DNA from: Aureimonas endophytica | GTDB lineage: Bacteria > Pseudomonadota > Alphaproteobacteria > Rhizobiales > Rhizobiaceae | NCBI RefSeq assembly: GCF_014642635.1 | Contig: NZ_BMIQ01000003.1 | Coordinates: 621,255-685,254, forward strand | Direction of reading: 5' to 3' | DNA: 64,000 bases | Shown: positions 1 to 8,728 of the stretch, piece after piece | How the letters are laid out: every line of letters starts with the position of its first letter | Numbering within the stretch: position 1 is the stretch's first letter | Made by a program: the position numbers and the translations under genes | Notes under the pieces: generated by a model | The model's database searches: none | What the model was told of the DNA's origin: nothing | The model's input: only the letters and a program-made list of their open reading frames with translations

Positions 1-505
1 GGGCCGAGCGCTTGAAATGGCGGGCCTCGAAGAGGTTTTCGCTGTTGAGAAGCGTGATGAATTCGGGATGGGCGAGATAATAGGTCCAGGTGAAGGCGAC
101 GAGGCGAGACAGCGCCTCCTCGGGCGGCAGATCGTCGAGTTCGAGCGCCGCCTCCGCCGCCCAGACGCGCAGATAGGCATTCTCGACCACGGCCTGGAAC
201 AGCGCGTCCTTGTTGCCGAAATAATGGTAGAGCATGCGCTTGTTGACCGTCGCCCGCGCCGCGATCTCGTCGACCCGGGCACCGGCGAGGCCCTTGGCGG
301 CGAACTCCGCCGTGGCCGCCTCCAGAATCCGATCGCGTGTCCGCTGCGGGTCGCGCGGCCTGCCGGCCGCCGGGCCCGTCGCCTCGCCGCGCCTCGTCCT
401 GATCCGCAGCGCGGTCTTGCTCCGCACCTTGCTCGGCGCGGCGCTGCTCGCGCGGCCCTTGCGGTGGCGCGGGGTCGGCCCTCCCTCGTCGGAGATCGAG
501 GTCAT
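1..505 (-). CDS. TetR/AcrR family transcriptional regulator (C-terminus outside window)
   Basis: A DNA-binding repressor of the TetR family, truncated by the window edge, so only the first 168 residues are visible. A basic, Arg-rich extension of about 50 residues precedes the canonical HTH at residues 58-105, with ILEAATAEFAAKG and the recognition segment MLYHYFGNKDALF. The ATG at 503-505 overlaps the stop of the upstream phosphatase gene (ATGA), so it is the last gene of a three-gene minus-strand operon. That context suggests it controls the adjacent phosphatases and the divergent ABC importer. The ligand is unknown. Confidence 0.9.
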   Translation of the reverse strand, partial: MTSISDEGGPTPRHRKGRASSAAPSKVRSKTALRIRTRRGEATGPAAGRPRDPQRTRDRILEAATAEFAAKGLAGARVDEIAARATVNKRMLYHYFGNKDALFQAVVENAYLRVWAAEAALELDDLPPEEALSRLVAFTWTYYLAHPEFITLLNSENLFEARHFKRSA

Positions 506-1371
506 CGGGGCGACACGGTTTCGATCGGCACGTCCCGCCAGCCGTTCCGGCGGTCGAGGCGGCGGATCGTGCGATAGCCCGCCGCCGCGATGGCCGCGAG
601 CGAGAGCTCGAGCCCGATCCCAACGGTCTCCGGCCCATGGCTGTCGTCGCCAAGGGTCACGCCGACCCCCATGCGCCGGGCCATGGCGAGGAGATCGGGC
701 AGAGGATAGGGCGGACCATAGCCATTGCGCGCCGGCGCGCAATTGACGTCGAGAGCGCCGCCCGTCGCCGCCACCGCCTCCAGCAGGCGCTCCGCCGCGG
801 CGAGGGCCCTCGGGCCGAAGCGGAAGCCGGCGGGCTCGAACTTGCGCACGAGGTCGATATGGCCGACGACATCGGGCTGCAGCGTCTCGACCATCGTGGT
901 CATCCGCGCGAACCAGGCCAGATGCAGCGCCTCGGCCCCGCCGAGATCGGCCTTGAGCCCCTCGGTCGCGGCGGCGCTGTAATCCACCCAGCGCCCGTCG
1001 ATGTCGTGGACGCTGCCGACGACGTAGTCGAAGGGATGGGCGCGGCGCAACGCGTCCATGGCATCCGCCCAGCGCTCCGGGGGCAGCATCTCGGTCTCGA
1101 AGCCGATCAGGAGTTCGATCGACCCGGCATGGAGCTCGCGCAGCCGCAGGGCTTCCGCCACATAGGCCCGGAAGGCGCTCGCCAGTCCCTCGGTCCCGAG
1201 CGCTTCCTCGCCGGGATAGAGATCGACGTCGCGGAAGCGCGGCGCGTGCTCGCTCAGCCCGTAATGGGTGAAGCCCCGCTCCACGGCCGTCCGCACGACG
1301 GCGTCGAGCGTCCCCTTGGCATGGGCGCAGAATTCGCCGCTATGGCCGCCATGGAAGCTGAACCAGCTCAT
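502..1371 (-). CDS. PHP-domain phosphatase, histidinol-phosphatase (HisK) like
   Basis: 289 residues. A metal-dependent phosphoesterase of the PHP fold, of the type that removes phosphate from histidinol phosphate. Visible motifs are an N-terminal HGGHSGEF block, SEHAPRF, a GSVHDID segment, GHIDLVRKF and a late GDDSHGPETVG block, all in the order seen in HisK-type enzymes. The usual N-terminal HxH is written HGGH, so the metal site may be slightly altered. Start and stop overlap the neighbouring genes by 4 nt, implying translational coupling. No other his genes are nearby and it sits beside an ABC importer, so the natural substrate is probably another small phosphomonoester. That part is inference. 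Confidence 0.88.
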   Translation of the reverse strand: MSWFSFHGGHSGEFCAHAKGTLDAVVRTAVERGFTHYGLSEHAPRFRDVDLYPGEEALGTEGLASAFRAYVAEALRLRELHAGSIELLIGFETEMLPPERWADAMDALRRAHPFDYVVGSVHDIDGRWVDYSAAATEGLKADLGGAEALHLAWFARMTTMVETLQPDVVGHIDLVRKFEPAGFRFGPRALAAAERLLEAVAATGGALDVNCAPARNGYGPPYPLPDLLAMARRMGVGVTLGDDSHGPETVGIGLELSLAAIAAAGYRTIRRLDRRNGWRDVPIETVSPR

Positions 1372-2192
1372 CGGGCCGGCGCCGGATAGAGCGTGCCGTT
1401 GAAATCCTCGATGAAGAAGGTCTCCAGGTCGGGGATCGGATGGAAGCCGACCGCAACGCCCGTTTCGGAGAGGTCGAGGAGCGTGATCCCGGTCATCGCC
1501 GTCCCGCCTTGCGGCGGCATCGAGGCGTCGCGCGTCAGGAAGCTCGTGGCCGGCGTCCAGACGAAGGACGGCCCCGCCTTCGGCAGGGACACGAAGGCCC
1601 GGTGCATGTGGCCCGAGACGACGGCGGCGACATCCGCCGAACGGAAGAGATCGCGCAAACGCCGCCGCGCCGCGCCACAGCTCGCCCAATAAAGGCGATC
1701 CGCCTCGTCCCAGTTTTTCAGGAACAGCGGCTGATGGGTGAAGAGGAGAACGCGCCGCCCGCCGGTCAGCGCCTCCTCCAGGAAGGCCCATTGCTCCGTC
1801 TCCGCCGCGAGGCCGGTGCCGAGGATCTGGCTGTCGATGCCGACGAGCCGCCAGCCGCCATCGAGGTCGCTCAGCCAGAAGTCCGGGCCGAAATGGCGGC
1901 GCCAGCGCGCCAGCCGCGCCGGATCGGAGGCCTTGCCGCTTCCGCGATCCGTGTCGCCGACATCGTGATTGCCGGGCACCGCCAGCCAGGGCGTCGCCAG
2001 GGCCGCCAAGGCTTCTCGTGCGAAGGCGCAATCGGCCTCCGAATGGGCGCCGTCGAAGGTGAGATCGCCGAGAATCACCGTCAGGTCCGGCGCGCGGGCA
2101 TTCGCCTCGGCCACCGCGCGATGCCAGTTGCCGACGAAATGCGGCTTTTCCACCCCGATATGGGGATCGGCGATCACGGCGATCTTGGGCAT
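1368..2192 (-). CDS. calcineurin-like metallophosphoesterase
   Basis: 274 residues. A binuclear metal phosphodiesterase/phosphatase of the CpdA/GpdQ kind. The motifs appear in order: DPHIG near residue 9, GDLTFDG, GNHDVGD, and GHMHRAF in the C-terminal half. The ATG at 2190-2192 was chosen over an upstream ATG because AAGGAG lies 8 nt before it and the metal motif then starts at residue 9. It is the first gene of the minus-strand operon with the PHP phosphatase and TetR, divergent from the ABC genes. A diesterase followed by a monoesterase could strip an imported phosphodiester in two steps (inference). Confidence 0.9.
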   Translation of the reverse strand: MPKIAVIADPHIGVEKPHFVGNWHRAVAEANARAPDLTVILGDLTFDGAHSEADCAFAREALAALATPWLAVPGNHDVGDTDRGSGKASDPARLARWRRHFGPDFWLSDLDGGWRLVGIDSQILGTGLAAETEQWAFLEEALTGGRRVLLFTHQPLFLKNWDEADRLYWASCGAARRRLRDLFRSADVAAVVSGHMHRAFVSLPKAGPSFVWTPATSFLTRDASMPPQGGTAMTGITLLDLSETGVAVGFHPIPDLETFFIEDFNGTLYPAPAR

Positions 2193-2464
2193 GGGCGGCT
2201 CCTTGGCGCGGCGGGTCGGACGATATGCGCCCTTATGCACCGATTCTCCAGTGTAACCAATCGGTTATTTGTTGTTTTCTCCCGAATTTATTCATTTCTT
2301 TCAGAGAGTTGTCGCGCGTCTGTCATGCGCTTGTCACGTCGCTGGTGTTAGGGCTGCCGCTGCGCTTCGAGCCGAGGCGCTCCGCCGTCCGGCCCGGCCT
2401 TGCCGGCGCGGAGCCACGGCGGAACCGCGCGATATCGTCCACCTCCACCGTCCGGGGAACCGCC
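2193..2464. promoter_or_regulatory. divergent promoter region, phosphoesterase operon / ABC importer
   Basis: 272 bp between two divergent operons, with an A/T-richer core at about 2255-2310. No gene is visible. It must hold promoters for both directions and is the likely target of the TetR regulator. I could not define a convincing palindromic operator by eye. Confidence 0.45.
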
Positions 2465-3580
2465 ATGGCGTCCTTCCATCTCAATCGGCGCGCGTTGCTC
2501 CAAGGGGGCGCGCTCGCCCTCGGCGCCACCGCCTTCCAGCTCCCGCTGTCGGGGCGCGCCCTGGCGAGCCCTGCTCCGGCCGCCGATCTCGTGGCGGCGG
2601 CGAAGCGCGAGAGGGTGCTGAACACCATCGCCCTCTCGCCCGACTGGGCCTTCGGCAAGCTGATGAAGGATTTCGCCGCGCGCTACGGCGTCGAGGTGAA
2701 CCCGACCAATCCGGAAGGCAGCTCGGCGGAGGAACTCCAGGCGATCCGCAGCCTGAAGGGGCAGGAGCGGGCGCCGGACTGCGTCGATCTCGCGCCGTCC
2801 TTCGCCCGGCAGGCCGTCTCCGAGGGCCTGCTCCAGCCCTATAAGGTCGCCACCTGGGACGACATTCCCGCCTCGGTGAAGGATGCCGAGGGACATTACA
2901 ACGGCTGCTATTACGGCATCATCAGCTTCGCCGCCAACAAGGCGGTGGTCGGCACCGTGCCGCGCGCCTGGGCCGACCTTCTGAAGCCCGACTATCGCGG
3001 CATGGTGGCGATGGGCGGCAATCCGATGCGCGACGGCTCGGCCTTCGCGGCGGTCATGGCGGCGGCGCTCGCCCATGGCGGCAGCTTCGACGACATCGCG
3101 CCGGGCGTCGAGTTCTTCGCGCGGCTCGCGGCGGCCGGCAACTACAACCCCGCCCAGACCGACAAGGGCACCATGGTCAGCGGCCAGACGCCGATCGCCC
3201 TGCGCTGGAACTATCTGAACCTCTCGATCCGCGACGAGGAGGCGGGGCGGACCGAGTTCGAGGTCGTCGTGCCGAATGACGGCGCGCCCTATGGCAACTA
3301 TTATGTCCAGGGCATCAGCGCCTTCGCGCCGCATCCGAACCTCGCCCGGCTCTGGCAGGACTATCTGTTCAGCGACGAGGGCCAGCTCGGCTTCCTGGCG
3401 GCCTATGCCCATCCGATCCGCTTCGGCCGGATGCTGGAGACGGGCACCGTGCCGGAGGCGATCCTCGCCCGCCTGCCCTCGCCGGAGGCCTATAAGCAGG
3501 TCCGCTTCGCCAGCCAGGCGCAGCTCGACAAGGCCAAGCAGGTCGTCGCCGATCTCTGGCCGCGAGAGGTCAAGATCTGA
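2465..3580 (+). CDS. ABC transporter substrate-binding protein (family 1, Tat-type signal)
   Basis: 371 residues. The periplasmic binding protein of the importer encoded downstream. The N-terminus carries a twin-arginine signal (NRRALLQGG) and a hydrophobic stretch ending near ALA at about residue 30. The body resembles the iron/thiamine/polyamine type 2 binding proteins, with YGIISFAANK and YGNYYVQGISAF segments. The ATG at 2465 is chosen because it sits just before the Tat motif, although the frame is open further upstream. It leads a four-gene operon. The ligand is not deducible from sequence; the divergent phosphoesterases point to a phosphorylated solute. Confidence 0.9.
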   Translation: MASFHLNRRALLQGGALALGATAFQLPLSGRALASPAPAADLVAAAKRERVLNTIALSPDWAFGKLMKDFAARYGVEVNPTNPEGSSAEELQAIRSLKGQERAPDCVDLAPSFARQAVSEGLLQPYKVATWDDIPASVKDAEGHYNGCYYGIISFAANKAVVGTVPRAWADLLKPDYRGMVAMGGNPMRDGSAFAAVMAAALAHGGSFDDIAPGVEFFARLAAAGNYNPAQTDKGTMVSGQTPIALRWNYLNLSIRDEEAGRTEFEVVVPNDGAPYGNYYVQGISAFAPHPNLARLWQDYLFSDEGQLGFLAAYAHPIRFGRMLETGTVPEAILARLPSPEAYKQVRFASQAQLDKAKQVVADLWPREVKI

Positions 3581-3587
3581 CACCGGC

Positions 3588-4490
3588 ATGACCGGGCTCC
3601 GCCTCGCCTCGCCGGGCCGCCGGACCGCCGCCAAAAGGCGGTGGTCCGGCCATCTCCGGTCGCCGCTCGTCGCCGGCGCGATGATCATCCCCTTCCTTGC
3701 CCTCGCCGCCTTCGCCATGGCGGCGCCCGTCGGCATGCTGCTCCTCGAGGCCTTCCGGGACGCGGCGGGCTTCACCTTCGGGAATGTCGCGGCCCTGGCG
3801 CGGCCGGCCTACCGGCTGGCCGCCTGGAATTCGGTGACGCTGTCCCTCGCCTCGGCGCTCCTGTCGCTGGCGGCGGGCGCCGCGCTCGCCTTCGTCGCCG
3901 GGCGCGAGGGCTCGCGGCTCGGCACCGCCGTCGCGAGCTTCAGCGCCGTCGCCGCGCATTTCGGCGGCGTGCCGCTCGCCTTCGCCTTCGTGTCCTCGCT
4001 CGGCTTCCAGGGGCTCCTGACGCGCGGCCTCAAGGCGATCGGTCTCGATTTCTATGCGATCGGCTTCTCGCTCTATTCGCTCGCCGGGCTGACGATCGTC
4101 TATGCCTATTTCCTGACGCCGCTCGCCATCCTCGTTCTCGGTCCGTCGATCCGGGCGCTGCGGGCCGACTGGCTGCTGGCGGCGACAAGCCTCGGCGCGA
4201 CGCCGGGCCAGCGCCTCCGCCTCGTGATCCTGCCGATCCTCGCGCCGTCGCTCGTCTCCTCCTTCCTCCTGCTCTTCGGCTCGGCCCTGTCGGGCTATGC
4301 GACCGCCTATGCCCTGACCTCCGGCAATATCGTGCTTCTCACGACCGAGATCGGCAATGTCCTGAGCGGCGACGTCGCGAGCGCCCCGGGCATCGGCGCG
4401 GCGCTGTCGCTGGCCATGATCGCGATCATGACCCTCCTGCTCCTCCTCGCCCGCCGCTTCAACCGCCGCGCCTGGACCCGGCCGCGATGA
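3588..4490 (+). CDS. ABC transporter inner-membrane permease (first)
   Basis: 300 residues, about six hydrophobic segments, MetI-like fold of binding-protein-dependent permeases. The ATPase-contact loop is visible as ATSLGATPGQRLRLVILP. It begins 8 nt after the binding-protein gene and its stop overlaps the next start (ATGA). The start at 3588 gives a short basic cytoplasmic N-terminus before the first helix. Confidence 0.9.
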   Translation: MTGLRLASPGRRTAAKRRWSGHLRSPLVAGAMIIPFLALAAFAMAAPVGMLLLEAFRDAAGFTFGNVAALARPAYRLAAWNSVTLSLASALLSLAAGAALAFVAGREGSRLGTAVASFSAVAAHFGGVPLAFAFVSSLGFQGLLTRGLKAIGLDFYAIGFSLYSLAGLTIVYAYFLTPLAILVLGPSIRALRADWLLAATSLGATPGQRLRLVILPILAPSLVSSFLLLFGSALSGYATAYALTSGNIVLLTTEIGNVLSGDVASAPGIGAALSLAMIAIMTLLLLLARRFNRRAWTRPR

Positions 4491-5275
4491 GGACGATCGC
4501 GCGGCTCACCCGGCGGCTGCTTCTCGCCCTGATGCTCGCCTATTTCGCGCTGCCGCTCCTGACGACACTGGTCTTCAGCCTGTCGCAGGGACGCCAGGGC
4601 TACGGCTTGTCGGCCTATGCGGCGCTCATCCGGCGCGCCGATCTCCTCGAACCGCTGCTCCTGTCGATCGCGCTCGCCGCGGCGACGATCGCGCTCGTTC
4701 TCGTCGTGCTTCTGCCGGCGATGATCGCGATGCATCTCCTCGCGCCGCGCCTCAAGGGGCTGTTCGAGGCGATCGCCGTCCTGCCCTTCGTCGTTCCGGC
4801 CATCGCCCTCGTCGCCGGCCTCACCGCGCTCGTTCCAGGGCCGGGCTGGCTGGTCGGCTCGCCGGCCTTTCTCGCGCTGCCCTGTTTCGTCCTGGCGCTG
4901 CCCTATGCCTATCGCGCCATCGATGTCGGGCTCGGCCCGCTCGATCTGCCGCAGCTTCGTCTCGCGGCGGCGAGCCTCGGCGCGGGGCCGGTCCGCACCA
5001 TCCTCTGGGTCGTCCTGCCCAATCTCGGCCCGGCTCTCGTCAATGCCGCGCTCCTGACCTTCACCGTCGTCCTCGGCGAGTTCACGGTCGCCAACATCCT
5101 GCTGTTTCCGACCTTTCCGGTCGCGCTCGCCCGGATCGGGAGGTCGCAGCCCGATGTCGCCGCCGCCCTGTCGATCGTCAGCTTCCTCCTCACCTGGGCG
5201 GCGCTCTTCGGCGCGCTGCGGGCCGGGCGGCTGGCCGCGCCGAGGGCCGCGAACCGCGACGGAGTCTCCCCATGA
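4487..5275 (+). CDS. ABC transporter inner-membrane permease (second)
   Basis: 262 residues with about six membrane segments, the partner permease of the same importer. The coupling loop is visible as AASLGAGPVRTILWVVLP. Both ends overlap neighbours by 4 nt (ATGA), so the operon is tightly coupled. It is slightly shorter than its partner, as usual for heterodimeric permeases of the PotBC/FbpB-split type. Confidence 0.9.
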   Translation: MRTIARLTRRLLLALMLAYFALPLLTTLVFSLSQGRQGYGLSAYAALIRRADLLEPLLLSIALAAATIALVLVVLLPAMIAMHLLAPRLKGLFEAIAVLPFVVPAIALVAGLTALVPGPGWLVGSPAFLALPCFVLALPYAYRAIDVGLGPLDLPQLRLAAASLGAGPVRTILWVVLPNLGPALVNAALLTFTVVLGEFTVANILLFPTFPVALARIGRSQPDVAAALSIVSFLLTWAALFGALRAGRLAAPRAANRDGVSP

Positions 5276-6306
5276 CGCTCGCCTTCGACAATGTCACCTA
5301 CACCTATCCCGGCACCAGAACCGGGGTGTTCGACCTCGCCTTCCGGATCGCTCCGGGCGAGCTCGTCGCGCTCGTCGGCGCCTCCGGCTCGGGCAAGACG
5401 ACGGCGCTCAAGCTCCTGGCCGGCTTCGTCGCGCCGGATGCGGGGCGCATCCGCATCGCGGGCGAGGATGTCGGCGGGCATCCGGCCGAAGCCCGTCGCC
5501 TCGGCGTGGTCTTCCAGAACTATGCGCTGTTTCCCCATCTCTCCGCCTGGGAGAACGTCGCCTTTCCCTTGCGGGTCCGGGGTCTGCCCGGCCCGGTCCG
5601 ACGGGCCGAGGCGATGGCGATGCTGGAACGCGTCGGCATGGGCGCGCGGACGGGCGCGATGCCGCATCAGCTCTCCGGCGGGCAGCAGCAGCGCGTCGCG
5701 CTGGCGCGCGCCCTCGTCTTCGAGCCGCGCGGCCTCCTCCTGGACGAGCCTCTGTCGGCGCTGGACGCGGCCCTGCGGGTAGAAATGCGCGACGAGATCC
5801 TGCGCGTGCAGCGCGAGGCCGGCATCGCGACCCTGCTCGTCACCCATGATCAGGAGGAGGCGCTCTCGCTGGCCGACCGCGTGGCGGTGATGCGCGAGGG
5901 CCGCATCGTCCAGATCGGGGCGCCACGCGAGCTTTACGACGCGCCGGCGGATGCCTTCGTCGCCGGCTTTCTCGGACAGTCGAACCTCTTAGCGGGAACG
6001 GTTCGCCAGCCCGGCCTCGTGGAAACGCCGATCGGCTGCCTCGCCTGCGACACCGGCGCCCTGCGGAGGGGCGAGACCGTCACCCTTCTGGTGCGGCCCG
6101 AGCGGATCGAGCCGCTCCGCGAGCCGCCGGAGCCGGGCGAAGCCGGGCTCTTCGCCGGACGCTTGACGGCCGACCGCTTTCTCGGCGCCGTCCGCCGCCT
6201 CGACTTCGCCGTGGGAAGCGGCACGATCCGCCTCGAAACCCATCGCCGCGAGCCGATCCTCGGGCTGCGAGTCCCGCCGGACGCCGTCCGGCTCATCGCG
6301 GGTTGA
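5272..6306 (+). CDS. ABC transporter ATP-binding protein (PotA/FbpC type)
   Basis: 344 residues, the energy-coupling subunit. Walker A is GASGSGKTT near residue 40, the Q-loop is FQNYALFPHL, the signature is LSGGQQQ, Walker B is LLLDEPLSALD, and the switch His lies in VTHDQEEAL. The last 100 residues form a TOBE-type regulatory domain (LLVRPERIEPL). It ends the importer operon. Confidence 0.94.
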   Translation: MTLAFDNVTYTYPGTRTGVFDLAFRIAPGELVALVGASGSGKTTALKLLAGFVAPDAGRIRIAGEDVGGHPAEARRLGVVFQNYALFPHLSAWENVAFPLRVRGLPGPVRRAEAMAMLERVGMGARTGAMPHQLSGGQQQRVALARALVFEPRGLLLDEPLSALDAALRVEMRDEILRVQREAGIATLLVTHDQEEALSLADRVAVMREGRIVQIGAPRELYDAPADAFVAGFLGQSNLLAGTVRQPGLVETPIGCLACDTGALRRGETVTLLVRPERIEPLREPPEPGEAGLFAGRLTADRFLGAVRRLDFAVGSGTIRLETHRREPILGLRVPPDAVRLIAG

Positions 6307-6370
6307 CGCGGCAGGCAAGTCTCGAAGCCGCAAGGGTTCGCTCCTCGCCTTTCCTCGATTGCCTGCCGCG
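6307..6370 (+). terminator. long-loop inverted repeat after the ABC operon
   Basis: CGCGGCAGGCAA at 6307-6318 is exactly complementary to TTGCCTGCCGCG at 6359-6370. This gives a 12-bp stem with a 40-nt loop starting at the ATPase stop codon. No T-run follows, so it may be a Rho-type or mRNA-end stabilising structure rather than a classical intrinsic terminator. Confidence 0.4.
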
Positions 6371-6456
6371 GCATGATATATCGGGACCGAACGCCAGAGC
6401 GCCAAGCGCTGCCGAAACGTCGCTGGAGAAACGCTTCTGCGCCGGGTCGGACGGAT

Positions 6457-6696
6457 TCACACCCTGTTGTCGCCCGATGCTCGCCGCGCATTTTCCTGTC
6501 GACTTTGGCCGCCCGGCCTCGCGCAACGCGCCAACAGCACGGCGGGCACCGCGACCGCTGCGGACGGATCGTGGAAGCGGATGACGTCGCTGAACGACGG
6601 CAGCGCGTCCTTCAACTGGGCGACGCGCGTTCGGAGGCCGGCGACTTCCGCCTCGATGCCTGCCCTGCACGCCTTCGGATCATCCTCGAAACCCAT
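6457..6696 (-). CDS. small hypothetical protein (79 aa)
   Basis: 79 residues, family not recognised. The N-terminal half looks like an amphipathic helix or short coiled coil (GIEAEVAGLRTRVAQLKDAL). A hydrophobic patch (AVAVPAVLLARCA) and a polar, Arg-rich tail follow. The ATG at 6694-6696 has AGGAG 8 nt upstream, the main reason to believe it is expressed. It lies alone between the importer and the catabolic cluster on the opposite strand. It could be spurious. Confidence 0.35.
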   Translation of the reverse strand: MGFEDDPKACRAGIEAEVAGLRTRVAQLKDALPSFSDVIRFHDPSAAVAVPAVLLARCARPGGQSRQENARRASGDNRV

Positions 6697-6976
6697 CGCC
6701 CGAACTCCTGCGAAACTCGAGGAGTCGTGCCCAAAAATGGTCGCCCGACCCGGTGGCTTTTGCGACCTGATGCCGAAGGCCTGTGTGAAGCGCATCGAGA
6801 CCGATTTCGCTCGACAGGCGCAAACTCGATGATAGAGTGTATGCAGTAGAGTCGACACTTTAGGGTGGGTTGATCTGCCGCCAAGCCAGTGCGCTGCATG
6901 CCACTCCGCCCGACACCGAAAAACGAACCGAATGTCCCGCTCCGAACCGGCGTCCATGCGAAGGAGGCAACCCGCT
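6697..6976. promoter_or_regulatory. intergenic region before the catabolic cluster
   Basis: 280 bp without a convincing gene. It contains the promoter of the mutase operon on the plus strand and of the 79-residue protein on the minus strand. The GntR-type operator at 6848-6861 is the only clear element. An AAGGAGG ribosome-binding site at 6961-6967 decides the TTG start of the next gene. Confidence 0.5.
6848..6861. promoter_or_regulatory. putative GntR operator, copy 1 (TGTCGACA-like)
   Basis: The sequence reads AGAGTCGACACTTT, with AGTCGACA at its centre. It differs by one base from the TGTCGACA palindrome found at 14564 and 20665. It lies upstream of the mutase operon. The motif fits the published GntR-family consensus yGTM-KACr with a zero-base spacer, apart from its first base. 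Confidence 0.55.
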
Positions 6977-8728
6977 TTGGATCGACCGCTCGATCGACGC
7001 ACCATCCTCGGAGAGGCGCCGCTCGACGGAGCGGGAGCACTGGCGCGCGGCGCCGACCGGGCCCGTCTTGTTCGGCTCGGGCCGAACCCGTTCCTTGCGG
7101 CGCGCGGCGTCGAGAGCGAGTTGGCCGAGAAGCGGCGCCTCATCGCCGAGCGCTGCCTCAGCTTCCACGCCCAGATCGGCTATCGCGATCCGGCCGAGAG
7201 CCGCCGCGCCTATGCCGAAATCCACGACCGCCTCGCCCGGCACGGTGCCGCGCCCGATCGTTACGGCATCTGTCTCGACTGGAGCATGGGTTATCCGGCG
7301 GCGCAGCGGCCCGGCCGGCCCTGCGGCACCGGCATGATCCTCACCGGGCCGGAGGATTTCGTCGCGCTCACCGCCGCCGCGCCCGTCGCGCCGCATTTCG
7401 GCGACTTCGTCCTCGGCATGCCGGCGGCGGTCGAGAACGCCTCGGCGGCTCTGCTTGCCGGCTCGACGACGATCGGCAATCTCTCGCAATATTTCACCTT
7501 CCGCCTGCCGGGCTGGGACGACGATCTCGGCACCACGCTCGCCACCGTCGAGGCGCTCGGCCTCCTGGCAGCGCAGGATGTCCGGATCCTCGTCCATTCC
7601 AATCTCGACGACGGCTATGCCGCCTGGTTCGAGGACATGGGCTCGGCCCTCGGCTTCGCCATGGTCGAGCGCTGGATCGTCGAGGAGCTGATCGGCCTGC
7701 CGCTCGGCCAGTGCTTCGGCCATACCTTCACCGAACCGGTCAAGCGCCTCGCCTTTCAGCTTGCTCTTTCCCGCGTGAACCCGACGCCCGGGACGATGCT
7801 CTATGGCAATACGACACTCTACGGCCCGGAGCCTGTGGCCAATTACGGGGCGCTCGCGAGCTATCTTCTGGTCGACGCCTTCTCGCAATGGACCAACCCG
7901 TCCGGCCATGCGCTGACGCCGATACCGGTAACGGAGGCGCAGCGAATCCCGACGGTAGCGGAGATCGTCGAGGCCCATCTCGCCGGGCGCCGCCTGGCCG
8001 AGCGGATCGGCGACCTCGCGCCCTTGCTGTCGACGGCGGAGGCCGGGCCTCTCGCCGACCGGCTCGTCACCACGGGCACGCGCTTCCGCGATCGCCTGAT
8101 GGCGGGGCTAGAGGAAGGCGGCTTCGATCTCGCCGACCCGGCCGAGATGCTTCTGGCACTGCGCCGCATCGGGCCGGCCGAGCTCGAACGCCGCTTCGGC
8201 GAGACCGCAGCCGGCGAGGCGGTGGCAAGCTCCTTCGTCGACGAGATCGAGACGCTCGCCCGCCGGGTGCTGGCGGCGATCCCCGAAACGGAGAAGCTGG
8301 CGCTCGCCCGGCAACGGCCGCGCATCGTCGTCGCGACGACGGACGTCCATTTCTACGGCAAGCGGCTTCTCACCCTCGTCCTCACCCGGCTCGGTCTCGA
8401 CGTGATCGACGGCGGCGTCAGCGTCGATGCGGATGTCCTCGCCGAGCGGGCGGCGGCGGCTTCGGCCGAGGCCGTTGCCGTCTCGACCTATAACGGCGTC
8501 GCCCTGTCCTTCGCCCAGAAGCTGATGGGCGAACTGTCGCGCCGGAAGATCGCGCCGCGCGTCTTCATCGGCGGACGGCTCAACGAGATCATGGCGGATG
8601 CCGGTTCCTCGCTGCCCGTCGATGTCGGCGCCGAGATCCGGCAGAGCGGCGCCCTGCCCTGCCGGACGGTCGAGGAGCTGGTGGCGGCGCTGGTGGCCCG
8701 GACGACGGAAGAGGAAGAGGGACGATGA
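6977..8728 (+). CDS. cobalamin-dependent mutase-like protein with fused B12-binding domain
   Basis: 583 residues. The C-terminal part (about 450-580) is a B12-binding Rossmann domain. It has the lower-ligand motif DxHxxG as DVHFYG (Asp456, His458, Gly461), a central STYNG loop and FIGGRLNE for the nucleotide tail. The N-terminal 400 residues look like a mutase TIM barrel, perhaps closest to methylaspartate-mutase E, but I cannot assign the substrate. In glutamate mutase these parts are separate subunits; here they are one chain. The TTG at 6977 is chosen because AAGGAGG ends 9 nt upstream; ATG codons at 6932 and 6956 are alternatives. The stop overlaps the FAD dehydrogenase start. It probably rearranges a carbon skeleton (inference). 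Confidence 0.8.
   Translation: MDRPLDRRTILGEAPLDGAGALARGADRARLVRLGPNPFLAARGVESELAEKRRLIAERCLSFHAQIGYRDPAESRRAYAEIHDRLARHGAAPDRYGICLDWSMGYPAAQRPGRPCGTGMILTGPEDFVALTAAAPVAPHFGDFVLGMPAAVENASAALLAGSTTIGNLSQYFTFRLPGWDDDLGTTLATVEALGLLAAQDVRILVHSNLDDGYAAWFEDMGSALGFAMVERWIVEELIGLPLGQCFGHTFTEPVKRLAFQLALSRVNPTPGTMLYGNTTLYGPEPVANYGALASYLLVDAFSQWTNPSGHALTPIPVTEAQRIPTVAEIVEAHLAGRRLAERIGDLAPLLSTAEAGPLADRLVTTGTRFRDRLMAGLEEGGFDLADPAEMLLALRRIGPAELERRFGETAAGEAVASSFVDEIETLARRVLAAIPETEKLALARQRPRIVVATTDVHFYGKRLLTLVLTRLGLDVIDGGVSVDADVLAERAAAASAEAVAVSTYNGVALSFAQKLMGELSRRKIAPRVFIGGRLNEIMADAGSSLPVDVGAEIRQSGALPCRTVEELVAALVARTTEEEEGR

Noticed and set aside
502-2031. A 509-residue minus-strand frame joining a low-complexity Arg/Gly-rich stretch to the PHP phosphatase
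   Set aside because: The first part is a shadow of the metallophosphoesterase gene in another frame. The real phosphatase starts at 1371 with an ATGA overlap.
2348-3775. A 475-residue minus-strand frame opposite the ABC binding-protein gene
   Set aside because: Antisense shadow; composition typical of non-coding frames and no recognisable motif.
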